A program made the position numbers and the translations under genes. DNA of 26,053 nt. Source: a virus. Where the stretch lies: positions 1 through 26,053 of the IMG/VR virus record IMGVR_UViG_3300012920_000231, one strand, 5' to 3'. This document shows, in pieces, positions 1 to 7,678 of the stretch; position 1 is the first letter of the stretch, and the number at the start of each line of letters is the position of its first letter. The notes beneath the pieces were generated by a model. It was given only the letters and a program-made list of their open reading frames with translations, was not told the DNA's origin and did no database searches.

Positions 1-1251
1 ATTACACATGATAATGCAAATCCTACAGGAGCTGGGACAGATTTCTTTAGAGCATATGATGGTAGTAATTCAAGCAGTAATGCTTCTGGATTCTGGTTTA
101 ACTTAGATTCATTCAATCAATCTCTCCAAATAACAGATGGGGCTGCTAGTCCTACAGTCTTAGTAACAATAGACAAAACTGGTGTAGAATTTACGGGGGG
201 TACTTTAGGAAGTGATAATAGCGGTGAAAGGGCTATAACAAGCACTGCTGCCACATTTACTGATGGAAGTAATGATAGACTTAGAATAGGTGTATCAACA
301 ACATCTGGACACAACGCTAAACTATTTATGCCACAGTCTGGTGACTCCATGACTATTGGAGGGGCGGGGACTGCTTCTGTTTTACCTCACAATTTGACAA
401 ATAAATTCGGAAGTTCAAGTTTACCTTGGGATGAAATATATGCTGATAATATACTTTTAGATAGTGGTGGAAGTGCTGCCCCTGCTTATACATTTTTTGA
501 TGATACAGATACAGGAATGTTTAGAGATTCAGTAAATGGAGTAGGATTAGTAGCCCACGGAGGCTCTGGAGTTGTTGTTGCTAATAATAGTGATAGTAGT
601 AATGTATTTAGAACTTGTATATTTCCTGACAACACTACTCAAGATGGCTCTGCGGCAACTAGTTCTATTCATTTTATTGGTGCTAAACACTCATCTGCTT
701 CTGATGCGACAGGTAGTTTTGATAGTAGGGCTTTTGCAGGCGTTGTTACATCCACAATATTTCTAGCTGCTGGTTCTGCAAGTGCTCCTTCAGTAATATT
801 CAATGATGGTAACGGTGACACAGGATTATTCTTTGATACTGATGAAGTAAGTATCTCAACTAATGATACACATAGACTTCAAGTTGATAATGATGGTACT
901 ACATTTAAAACAATCGCCACCGGGACTGTGGCATTTGAGACGTTTGTAAATAGTGCAGGATTGTTGAAAAGAGTAACCTCATCTGAAAAACGGAAAAAAG
1001 ATATAGTTAAATTAACCACCCCCTCTGAAAAAATATATGATTTAGAACCAGTTAATTTTACATATAAACAAAATAATGAAAAAGATTTCGGGCTTATTGC
1101 AGAAAGAGTATATGAAACATTACCGGAACTAGCAGTATTAGATGAAGAAGGAAAACCTGATGGAGTTAAATACTCTAGGTTATCTGTATTATTATTAAAT
1201 GAAGTACAAAAATTAAAAAAAGAAATAGAAGAATTAAAGGAGAACAAGTAA
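1..1251 (+). CDS. Tail fibre/spike protein, C-terminal part with S74 chaperone domain (5' truncated)
   Basis: The frame is open from base 1, so the gene begins outside the window. A Met at 328 is internal and is probably not the start. The visible part is rich in Ser, Gly, Thr and Asp, as is usual for fibrous phage adhesins. It contains related blocks of the form GSAxAPxxxFxDxxDTGxF, encoded around 469-525 and 772-835. The last ~90 residues match the intramolecular chaperone of endosialidase (peptidase S74). They have an S-E-K-R-K-K motif with the presumed catalytic Ser at codon 982, then a GLIAERVYETLPEL segment, a YSRL segment and a Lys/Glu-rich C-terminal coiled coil. In this family the domain drives trimer folding and then cleaves itself off just before the Ser. 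The role in host binding is inferred. The stop overlaps the next start as TAATG. Confidence 0.85.
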   Translation: MTHDNANPTGAGTDFFRAYDGSNSSSNASGFWFNLDSFNQSLQITDGAASPTVLVTIDKTGVEFTGGTLGSDNSGERAITSTAATFTDGSNDRLRIGVSTTSGHNAKLFMPQSGDSMTIGGAGTASVLPHNLTNKFGSSSLPWDEIYADNILLDSGGSAAPAYTFFDDTDTGMFRDSVNGVGLVAHGGSGVVVANNSDSSNVFRTCIFPDNTTQDGSAATSSIHFIGAKHSSASDATGSFDSRAFAGVVTSTIFLAAGSASAPSVIFNDGNGDTGLFFDTDEVSISTNDTHRLQVDNDGTTFKTIATGTVAFETFVNSAGLLKRVTSSEKRKKDIVKLTTPSEKIYDLEPVNFTYKQNNEKDFGLIAERVYETLPELAVLDEEGKPDGVKYSRLSVLLLNEVQKLKKEIEELKENK

Positions 1252-1442
1252 TGCCAGATATAACAGTATCATTTACAGATGCACAATGGACTAGAATAGT
1301 AGCAGCATCATCTCATATAAAAGACGTTTTTGATGGGAGTGGTGATGTTGACGAAGCTTTTTTAGCAACTAAATATAAAAGATGGACTGAAAGCATAGTT
1401 AAAAGTTATGAGAAAAAGCAAGCATCAGTAGATGACTTCTAA
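1251..1442 (+). CDS. Small protein of unknown function downstream of tail fibre
   Basis: 63 residues. The start overlaps the fibre stop (TAATG) and is preceded by AAGGAG about 8 bases upstream, so it is translated with the fibre gene. The N-terminus (PDITVSFTDAQWTRIV) resembles short phage proteins of unknown function that begin with a beta strand followed by a TDAQW-type helix and often sit next to tail genes. There is no Cys pair, signal peptide or membrane segment. The C-terminal half is charged and probably helical. A virion-associated or tail-assembly role is only a guess from position. Its stop again overlaps the next start as TAATG. Confidence 0.7.
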   Translation: MPDITVSFTDAQWTRIVAASSHIKDVFDGSGDVDEAFLATKYKRWTESIVKSYEKKQASVDDF

Positions 1443-1825
1443 TGAAAGCTAAAAACAAGATAGTAAGGTTACGAAATAAGTATCCTTTAATGTCTTCATC
1501 GGAGATTAGTAGAAAAGTAGGAGTCAGTCGTGTCTATGTTCATAACATTTTAAAACAAAATGACCTACAAACTAAGGTTCCAAAACCCCAAAAGGTGGTA
1601 TACTGTAAAGAGTGTGGGGATATAACCACCGATAAAGGTAGAATACACAAGGGAGAATGTACTTTTAACTCAAGATTCATGAGATTAACATGTTCTTGGT
1701 GCAAAATACCTTTTTATAGAAGAAAAACTATAGTAAAAGTAAGGATAAAGAATAAATTAAAGAATATTTATTGTTCATACAAGTGTTATGCCGAATATAG
1801 ACGATACAATGCAAATAAACGATGA
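1442..1825 (+). CDS. HTH protein with two Cys clusters, probable transcription regulator
   Basis: 127 residues and strongly basic. Residues about 16-40 (SSSEISRKVGVSRVYVHNIL) read as a helix-turn-helix of the sigma region 4/resolvase type. Two cysteine groups follow: C55-x2-C58 with C73 (H69 nearby), and C84-x2-C87 with C111-x3-C115. These suggest one or two zinc-binding knuckles. The gene starts at the TAATG overlap with the preceding gene and has no strong Shine-Dalgarno, so translational coupling is likely. Its 3' end overlaps the proposed start of the sigma-like gene. DNA binding is a confident inference from the HTH. Whether it regulates phage or host genes, or is instead a homing-type or replication accessory protein, cannot be read from the sequence. 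Confidence 0.75.
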   Translation: MKAKNKIVRLRNKYPLMSSSEISRKVGVSRVYVHNILKQNDLQTKVPKPQKVVYCKECGDITTDKGRIHKGECTFNSRFMRLTCSWCKIPFYRRKTIVKVRIKNKLKNIYCSYKCYAEYRRYNANKR

Positions 1826-2315
1826 GTTAATCGAAAAATGGGAGCCAAAAATCTATAAAATGTTGCAAAATGCTTACATTGAGGGGTGGGAGAAGGAAGA
1901 TTTAGTGCAAGAGCTTAGATTAACAGTAATTAGAGCGGCAAAAAAGTATAATCCAAATAAAAATGCGTCATTTCACACTTATTTACACACTGCAATGGTA
2001 AATACCTTAAGAACTTTACATACAAAGTCCACTAAAAAGGTACAGACAGTTAGCATGGATAGGAATAACTCATCCGGTCACGCAGATAACGATGATTTTA
2101 CATTAAAAGATTTATTACCTAGTGAAGACAATCATATAGATGAAATTAGGTTAGACCATTTTTTAAATTCTTTAGGCTTAGAAAAAAGTGAAAAAGAGTT
2201 CTTGACAATGAAGTATAAAAATTATACTATGGAACGCATACAAGATAATTTGACTGATACTTCGATATATAAAGTCAAGAAATCTTTAAGAAATAAGTAT
2301 AAAGAAGGAGAATAG
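1788..2315 (+). CDS. Sigma-70-like RNA polymerase sigma factor
   Basis: 175 residues. Residues about 30-76 match sigma-70 region 2: WEKEDLVQELRLTVIRAAKKY, then an F-x-TYL helix. This is the part that binds the core beta' clamp and the -10 element. A short linker containing LKDLLPSED follows, as often seen between regions 2 and 4. Residues about 121-173 (helical, with a SEKEFLTMKY start) occupy the place of region 4. The length is in the range of small two-domain sigma factors. The start is uncertain: ATG at 1788 overlaps the previous gene by 38 bases, and ATG at 1809 would remove seven residues. Neither has a good ribosome site. It may redirect host RNA polymerase to phage promoters, with AGTATAATA sites as candidates. 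An alternative is a degenerate sigma used as an anti-sigma or helper. Confidence 0.75.
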   Translation: MPNIDDTMQINDELIEKWEPKIYKMLQNAYIEGWEKEDLVQELRLTVIRAAKKYNPNKNASFHTYLHTAMVNTLRTLHTKSTKKVQTVSMDRNNSSGHADNDDFTLKDLLPSEDNHIDEIRLDHFLNSLGLEKSEKEFLTMKYKNYTMERIQDNLTDTSIYKVKKSLRNKYKEGE

Positions 2316-3557
2316 TTGGAAAATTTTAATTTCATAGAGTCGGGACTCATATTTGGATTATGTGAGTCAAACAATTACAAAGCTTTTACGCATCCTGTAA
2401 AAGACTTTGCTAATCATGGAGAAGCATACAAATTTATTCAAGAGCATTTAGATGAATACAAAGAGTTTCCTAAGTGTGAAGTATTATTAGAAAAGTTTCC
2501 TCAGTTATCAAAGGATGCAAAAGACATAAACTTTCAATATGCATTAGGTGAATTTAAGAAACATGTAATGTACAGGAATATTATCTCTGCCTTTTCTGAA
2601 CAAAAGCCTATACTAAGGGAAGACCCGAAGAAAGCTTTATCATTAATTATGGATGGCTTACATGATGTAGAGATATTACATGATGCTGATGTAGTTCAGT
2701 ATGATTCAGGTGAGTTGGATAGATTTGAAGAGTGGAAAGAGAAGAATGCTAAAAGAGAACTAGGTGACGGCATGATAGGCATACCTACACCATTTAATGT
2801 TATAAATTCAACAGGTATGGGATGGCAACCGGGAGATTTAATTACTGCTTATGCTAGACCTACTGTAGGTAAGACTTGGTTATGTTGTAAGATAGCAGCA
2901 ATAGCAGTAGAAAAAGGATTTAAGACATTATTAGTATCTACAGAAATGACTAGAGCTTCTATAAATCTAAGGATGGATGTGATATTGGGTCAAATGAGGG
3001 GTTTTAATTTATCTCACTCTGCAATACGAAACGGTAATGAGATAGATGAGAGTGAGTATAAAAGGTTTCTAACCGAGACTGACTCTAAGAATCTATTAAT
3101 ATGCGACCATATTAGTGGGGAGGATAGTATATCTCTACCTAGTATAAACAACCTAGTTAGGAAATACTCTCCTGACTTATTAGTAATAGATGGTGTATAC
3201 TTAATATCTCAAGATAGTAATAAAGCTGCATGGGAGCAATCACATTCATTGTTTTATGGACTAAAGAACTTAGCACTATCTACTAATACGGCGATAATGG
3301 CATCAACTCAAGCCACTCGAGATGCAGCTGACATGTATGTGCCACCTGCTCCTAGTCAGGTAGCGTTTGGTGATGCATTGATTAGGGCATCAGATGTGGC
3401 AGTATCTATGTCAATGATGAAAGATGATTTAGATATGCCTATATCAGATAAAAGACAAATACAATTTCAAAAATATAGAGATGGAGATTTAGCATTTAAT
3501 GACTTTGAATTTATATGGAGGGTTAACAATGGACACATTGAGCAAGCTAATGCATAA
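2316..3557 (+). CDS. DnaB-like replicative DNA helicase
   Basis: 413 residues with a TTG start directly after the preceding stop and an AAGGAG site upstream. The C-terminal half is a RecA-fold DnaB/gp4-type helicase. Its Walker A is ARPTVGKTW (about residues 180-188), equivalent to the DnaB ARPSMGKT motif. A STE segment is near 208-210. Walker B is PDLLVIDG (about 286-293), and a polar motif STQATR near 330-335 sits where DnaB has the SQLNR-type motif. FQKYRDGD near 384-391 fits the FxKxRxG end motif of the family. The N-terminal ~150 residues are helical and probably serve as the primase-contact or ring-forming region. It should unwind DNA 5' to 3' at the fork. The next genes encode a 4-Cys protein, primase and SSB-like protein, which fits a phage replisome operon. 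Confidence 0.92.
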   Translation: MENFNFIESGLIFGLCESNNYKAFTHPVKDFANHGEAYKFIQEHLDEYKEFPKCEVLLEKFPQLSKDAKDINFQYALGEFKKHVMYRNIISAFSEQKPILREDPKKALSLIMDGLHDVEILHDADVVQYDSGELDRFEEWKEKNAKRELGDGMIGIPTPFNVINSTGMGWQPGDLITAYARPTVGKTWLCCKIAAIAVEKGFKTLLVSTEMTRASINLRMDVILGQMRGFNLSHSAIRNGNEIDESEYKRFLTETDSKNLLICDHISGEDSISLPSINNLVRKYSPDLLVIDGVYLISQDSNKAAWEQSHSLFYGLKNLALSTNTAIMASTQATRDAADMYVPPAPSQVAFGDALIRASDVAVSMSMMKDDLDMPISDKRQIQFQKYRDGDLAFNDFEFIWRVNNGHIEQANA

Positions 3558-3813
3558 ATATAAAGACCAAACTTTTTTACAACTAAGGTGTGGTAAATGT
3601 AGTGCTAATGGTAAACTTAAAACTGGATTGACAGTGAGAGTGCCTATACTAAAAGCAGACGGAAGTGCAAAAGTTAAAATATTAGGAATAATAAAAGACG
3701 ACCCCTCATGTATAAAATGTGGAACTACATTTCCAGAGGGATATAGACAAGTAAAAGATGACATCATATACAGGATTAGACCGACAAAAACAAGATATGA
3801 TAGACTGGACTGA
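3529..3813 (+). CDS. Small 4-Cys (probable zinc-binding) protein between helicase and primase
   Basis: 94 residues from ATG 3529, which has GGAGG at 3517-3521 placed seven bases upstream. An upstream in-frame ATG at 3499 lacks such a site. The gene starts inside the end of the helicase gene. Four cysteines form two knuckles, C21-x2-C24 and C61-x2-C64, separated by a beta-rich stretch, as in a zinc ribbon. The function is not recognised. A zinc-ribbon protein squeezed between helicase and primase suggests a nucleic-acid-binding accessory of the replisome. The primase downstream has its own CHC2-type zinc site, so this is not simply its missing zinc domain. Confidence 0.75.
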   Translation: MDTLSKLMHKYKDQTFLQLRCGKCSANGKLKTGLTVRVPILKADGSAKVKILGIIKDDPSCIKCGTTFPEGYRQVKDDIIYRIRPTKTRYDRLD

Positions 3814-4669
3814 AATCTTACACAAGATTGGTGTAGATGTACCATTAGGTGCAGAACAGTTTAATATAGAATGTCCTTTTCATAAGGATGATAAACCTTC
3901 ATTAGCTATAAATACTAATAAGGGTGTATGGATATGCTTTGCTGGCTGTGGTCAAGGTAGTTTAAAAAGTTTTATAAGGAAACGGATGGGATGGAGTGCT
4001 CGCAAAATACTAGACTTTTTAGTAGAGAACTCAGAGGGTTACGACCCTGTAAAAATGTTTGAGATAGATACTCCTGCTCCTCTTGGATTAACAGCACTTG
4101 AAGAAAAAGAGTTCCCTTTTAAACAATATGTGGTGCCTAAATGGATATTTGACAGAGGGTTTGATAAGTTTACATTGAATAGATGGGGGTGTGGCATAAC
4201 ATCTAGTAACGGATTAGTAATTCCTGCTCATGATAAAGATGCGAAACTAGTCGGGTGGATAATTAGAAGAGAGTTTGGAGTACCAAAGTATGTTTATGCT
4301 AAAGGATTTAAGAAATCACATATATTATTTGGGCAACCGTTAGTGGATACATCTAATGCAGTGTGTATAACTGAAGGTGCACTAGATGCAATGTGGTTAA
4401 ATCAGCTTGGATATCAGGCAGTTGCTTTACTTGGTATGCAAATGTCTAAGGTTCAAGAGGAGTTAATATTAGAATTACCATCTAAAGAAATTATATTATG
4501 TTTAGATAATGATGAAGCAGGTGAAAAAGGTAGAGATTACATATTGACAAGATTAAGAGGTCGTGTTAATATATCTTATCTGAAACTTCCTATAGGATAT
4601 AAAGATGTGCAGGAAGTTAAAAATTATGATACAATAAAAGAAACAATAGAAAACCGGAGAATCTGGTGA
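3758..4669 (+). CDS. DNA primase (CHC2 zinc finger plus Toprim)
   Basis: 303 residues. Residues 39-64 (numbered from ATG 3758) hold a CHC2-type zinc site: C39-x2-H42 (in CPFHKDDKPSL), then C60-x3-C64. This is the DnaG/T7 gp4 pattern for recognising the template. The Toprim catalytic fold follows, with ITEGALDAM around 204-212 (Glu206) and CLDNDEAG around 248-255 (DxD motif), which would bind Mg2+ for RNA primer synthesis. It lacks a helicase domain. The helicase is encoded separately just upstream, unlike fused T7 gp4. The start could instead be ATG 3797, which removes 13 residues and the overlap with the preceding gene. Neither site has a strong ribosome-binding sequence. Confidence 0.9.
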   Translation: MTSYTGLDRQKQDMIDWTEILHKIGVDVPLGAEQFNIECPFHKDDKPSLAINTNKGVWICFAGCGQGSLKSFIRKRMGWSARKILDFLVENSEGYDPVKMFEIDTPAPLGLTALEEKEFPFKQYVVPKWIFDRGFDKFTLNRWGCGITSSNGLVIPAHDKDAKLVGWIIRREFGVPKYVYAKGFKKSHILFGQPLVDTSNAVCITEGALDAMWLNQLGYQAVALLGMQMSKVQEELILELPSKEIILCLDNDEAGEKGRDYILTRLRGRVNISYLKLPIGYKDVQEVKNYDTIKETIENRRIW

Positions 4670-4679
4670 AGGAGAAAAG

Positions 4680-5432
4680 ATGGCAGGAATAGCCGACATA
4701 CAAAACAGATATGAGAGTTATCAAAAGAATAGAAACTCTGTATCAAACAATAGCTTAGGCAGGGAACTGTTCTTGAAACAAGATGGTGACCAAGCCTTCA
4801 TAAAATCAATAGCAACAGGAACACCTGAAGACCCTTATCTAGCAGAGATTAGATTACATACTTTCAGAGAAGATGGAAGATGGCAGTCTGTTCTACATAC
4901 TGAAGAAGGACCTGCAGATGAAGTTCCAGAAGGAAGTGTACCTTCAAGAAAGTTTGCTTTATGGGCATATGTATCAGAGGTAGTACACCCTGAGAAACCA
5001 AACTTAGGACTCGCAGGAGACTTAGATTGGGAAGAACGCACATTACCATCAGGTAAAGTAGTGTTCGTAGAGCCTATAAATGATTTTAGAATTATTACTC
5101 TAAGCTTCGGAAGAGGCAGATACCTATGGAATGAACTTGTCGACATATATAATGATTGGCAAGGACTAGATAAAGGTGTCCTTAGAATAAAAAGAAATGG
5201 TTTGAGTACTGATACTACTTATACCATTACAACTGTTTCTGATAAGAGTATTGAGATACCAGAAGATAGAATTAAGGAGACATCTGAATTGACTCCTCTT
5301 GATGAATATTTTGCCAATAGATATGGTAAAAAATTCGTACCATCTTCTAACAACAATACACCTATGGAAACACCTAAAGACGCAGTATCTACAATGTCTG
5401 ATGATTCAGATGATGTAGAGATGCCTTTTTAG
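4680..5432 (+). CDS. Probable single-stranded DNA-binding protein with acidic -PF tail
   Basis: 250 residues with AAGGAG six bases before the ATG. The most telling feature is the C-terminus: a low-complexity, Ser/Asn-rich linker ending in DDSDDVEMPF. This is the acidic tail closing in Pro-Phe that bacterial and phage SSBs use to recruit partners. The body (residues about 30-210) is beta-rich with many aromatic residues, compatible with an OB fold, but I cannot match it to a named SSB family by eye. Its place between primase and polymerase supports the call. It should coat ssDNA at the fork and contact primase, polymerase and recombinase. The alternative is a different replication accessory protein that copies the SSB tail. 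Confidence 0.7.
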   Translation: MAGIADIQNRYESYQKNRNSVSNNSLGRELFLKQDGDQAFIKSIATGTPEDPYLAEIRLHTFREDGRWQSVLHTEEGPADEVPEGSVPSRKFALWAYVSEVVHPEKPNLGLAGDLDWEERTLPSGKVVFVEPINDFRIITLSFGRGRYLWNELVDIYNDWQGLDKGVLRIKRNGLSTDTTYTITTVSDKSIEIPEDRIKETSELTPLDEYFANRYGKKFVPSSNNNTPMETPKDAVSTMSDDSDDVEMPF

Positions 5433-5449
5433 TAACCTCCTCTCAATTT

Positions 5450-5479
5450 CCTCCCCAAGTTTGACTCATCTTGGGGAGG
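5450..5479 (+). promoter_or_regulatory. Hairpin that buries the DNA polymerase ribosome-binding site
   Basis: A perfect 10-bp inverted repeat, CCTCCCCAAG (5450-5459) and CTTGGGGAGG (5470-5479), flanks a 10-base loop. The 3' arm contains the GGGGAGGA Shine-Dalgarno of the polymerase gene, whose ATG is at 5490. In the folded mRNA the ribosome site would be fully paired. No T-run follows, so it is not a Rho-independent terminator. A further ACCTCCT at 5435-5441 resembles the 16S anti-Shine-Dalgarno. The structure suggests translational control of polymerase synthesis. What opens it is not visible. Confidence 0.75.
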
Positions 5480-5489
5480 ATGAATAATT

Positions 5490-7496
5490 ATGAACTCATT
5501 AATAGTAAATACAGATAATTTTAAAGATACACTTAGTTCACTTAAGAATGACTACAGTGCTGTGAATACTTGGATAATAGACGTAGAAACTAATGGTTTA
5601 GATGTTTATAATCCTGATATTAAATTATGTGGTATAGGACTTACCCCTGTAACGAATCATGAAATATTAGATGTTGCACCTATTTATTACTTTCCTGTAA
5701 GACACGAGGAAGGGAACAATTTAGAAATGTCTGACGTAAATGATTTGATACAGTTTCTAAATGATACATGTCATATACTTATTGGATACAATATTAAATT
5801 TGATGCTAAGTTTTTAGAAAAACAAGGGATGGATATATCTAATATGCAGATGATTGATGTGTTGGTTATGGTTAGAATGACAGAGGCTACTACGGTAAAT
5901 AAATTAAGTCTATTAGATATAACTATAAAAGACTATGGAGAAGTTGCTGGTCAGTATGATTTAGATACAGACAAAATTCTAAAGTCAAACCGAACTGATG
6001 GAGTGAGATGGAAAGATAATTACTCATTAGCCCCTGTTGATGTATTAGGTCCATATTGTATAGAAGATGTTAAATGCACTAAAAGACTATACGTTGATAG
6101 ATTATCTAAGATAAAACAAGCAGGTATGACTGACTTACTAAAGTTACAATGTAAATTAAGTAAGGCTTTATATGATATGGAAAGTAGGGGCGTTGCTATA
6201 GATAATAAATATGCTCAAACCGCCAATAAAAGAATCCTTACAAGATTAAATAAGTTAGAGCATCGTATATACGATTTAGCCAAAAATGAATTAGGTTTTG
6301 ATAAAATAGACTTTAAATTTAATATTAGTAGTCCATCTCAGATAGGTGAGATATTTAATAAAATGAATATACATTCTCCTGTTCAGACTAGCACAGGAGC
6401 TGAGGCATGGAATGAGGCAGTCTTAGTTCAAGTTAATCACCCACTTGCAGGATTGATAAGACAATATAGAACACTCAATAAATTTAACTCTACTTACATA
6501 GAGCCTTATTTAGAGATGCCCGTATTACATACAGGATTTAAAAACTGGGGTACTGTCACGGGTAGGTTATCATCTAGTAACCCTAATTTACAGAACATAC
6601 CTAGAGACACGATATACATTGCAGACAGAGAACTTGATGAAGAACAACGTGATGAAGTTAAGGGTAGGATATCTGCTTTGATATCTAGCAAAGGTGGCGA
6701 TTCTACAGTAACACTTACAGATGATGTCATAGATACATGGAGTTTTTTAGGTGGTGATAAGTTTGATGTCAAAGATAAAACACAGATTGCTATCCGACAT
6801 CTATTCGTACCTCGTAAGGATTACACGCTTATGGCGTATGATTACTCACAGATGGAAGTTAGAGTGTTCATGTATTATGTTGATAACGCTGAAATGAATG
6901 AACTCATGAAACAAGATGATGTAGACTTTCATGGAGAAGCAGCTAAGATAGCTTTTAATATGGATGAGGATAACCCTGAATTTAAGTTCTATAGACAATT
7001 AGCTAAGTCAATTACTTTTGGAGTTATATATGGTATTGGTAAAGATAAGCTGGCAATGCAATTAAATACAAGTGCTAATGAAGCTTTCAGATATAAAAAG
7101 ACATATTTAGAAAACATGAAAGGGTCAAAAGAATTTTTTAACTCTGTGGTTAAGACTATTGAAACTAAGGGCTGGGTTAGAAATAAGTATGGAAGAATAT
7201 ACAAAGTTCCAAAAGATTATGCATATAGAGGTGTAAATTACTTGATTCAGGGCACAAGTGCTGATATTATGAGTGAAAGAATAGTAGAAATACACGATTA
7301 CCTAAAAGATAAGAAGAGTAATCTACTACTTCAAGTGCACGATGAAGTTATATGTGAGATACATAAGTCGGAGTTGGATGAAGTAGCACCTAAAATTAAA
7401 GAACTAATGAAAGAAAACACATTGAATATCCCACTTGGTGTAGATATGGAAGTATGTAAGCCATCGTGGGCAGTGAAGGAAGATTATAAATTATGA
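5490..7496 (+). CDS. polA: Family A DNA polymerase with 3'-5' exonuclease
   Basis: 668 residues. The proofreading exonuclease comes first: Exo I DVETNGLD (D31, E33), Exo II GYNIKFDAKF (D105), Exo III Y189-x3-D193. There is no 5'-3' flap nuclease domain. The polymerase domain has TGRLSSSNPNLQNIP (357-371), motif A DYSQMEVRV (D451), motif B with R502, K506, F510 and Y514, and motif C VHDEV (H617, D618, E619). The residue equivalent to E. coli Pol I Phe762 is Phe510. About 63 residues (372-434) separate QNIP from IRHLF, where E. coli Pol I has about eight, so there is an extra segment next to the active site. The gene is preceded by a ribosome-site-burying hairpin and its stop overlaps the bS21 start (ATGA). 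It is the replicative polymerase of the phage. Confidence 0.96.
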   Translation: MNSLIVNTDNFKDTLSSLKNDYSAVNTWIIDVETNGLDVYNPDIKLCGIGLTPVTNHEILDVAPIYYFPVRHEEGNNLEMSDVNDLIQFLNDTCHILIGYNIKFDAKFLEKQGMDISNMQMIDVLVMVRMTEATTVNKLSLLDITIKDYGEVAGQYDLDTDKILKSNRTDGVRWKDNYSLAPVDVLGPYCIEDVKCTKRLYVDRLSKIKQAGMTDLLKLQCKLSKALYDMESRGVAIDNKYAQTANKRILTRLNKLEHRIYDLAKNELGFDKIDFKFNISSPSQIGEIFNKMNIHSPVQTSTGAEAWNEAVLVQVNHPLAGLIRQYRTLNKFNSTYIEPYLEMPVLHTGFKNWGTVTGRLSSSNPNLQNIPRDTIYIADRELDEEQRDEVKGRISALISSKGGDSTVTLTDDVIDTWSFLGGDKFDVKDKTQIAIRHLFVPRKDYTLMAYDYSQMEVRVFMYYVDNAEMNELMKQDDVDFHGEAAKIAFNMDEDNPEFKFYRQLAKSITFGVIYGIGKDKLAMQLNTSANEAFRYKKTYLENMKGSKEFFNSVVKTIETKGWVRNKYGRIYKVPKDYAYRGVNYLIQGTSADIMSERIVEIHDYLKDKKSNLLLQVHDEVICEIHKSELDEVAPKIKELMKENTLNIPLGVDMEVCKPSWAVKEDYKL

Positions 7497-7678
7497 AAGT
7501 AACAGCAAAGAAAAACGAAACTTTTGAAAAATTATTACGAAGGTTTAAAAAGTCTATTGAAAAAGATGATATAATTAAGACATATAGAAAAAAGTCAGAG
7601 TTTACACCGAAAAGTGTAGAAAGACAACAGAAAATTAAAGACAAGTTACGAAAGAGTAGAGAAAATGGCAAAGGCTAA
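7493..7678 (+). CDS. rpsU: Ribosomal protein bS21 (phage-encoded)
   Basis: 61 residues and very basic. The sequence follows bS21 throughout: KNETFEKLLRRFKKSIEK (7-24) matches the conserved NExxxxALRRFKRxxEK helix. The next part, with YRKKSEFTPKSVER around 31-44, matches the RRRExYEKPSxxR segment, and a basic helix ends the protein. It lacks a long Arg-rich tail but is near normal length. bS21 sits on the 30S platform near the 16S 3' end and helps mRNA binding at initiation. Genes for bS21 are known in many, largely aquatic, phages. The start overlaps the polymerase stop by four bases (ATGA), with AAGGA at 7476-7480. It may replace host bS21 in ribosomes and favour phage mRNAs. That effect is inference. 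Confidence 0.88.
   Translation: MKVTAKKNETFEKLLRRFKKSIEKDDIIKTYRKKSEFTPKSVERQQKIKDKLRKSRENGKG

Noticed and set aside
5450-5479. The polymerase hairpin as a Rho-independent terminator
   Set aside because: No T-run follows the stem, the polymerase ATG lies ten bases on, and the 3' arm is the ribosome site.
5490-7496. DnaJ-like insertion between exonuclease and polymerase domains, as in the HMO-2011 phage group
   Set aside because: No CxxCxGxG repeats occur in the protein, and the extra segment is in another place, near motif A.
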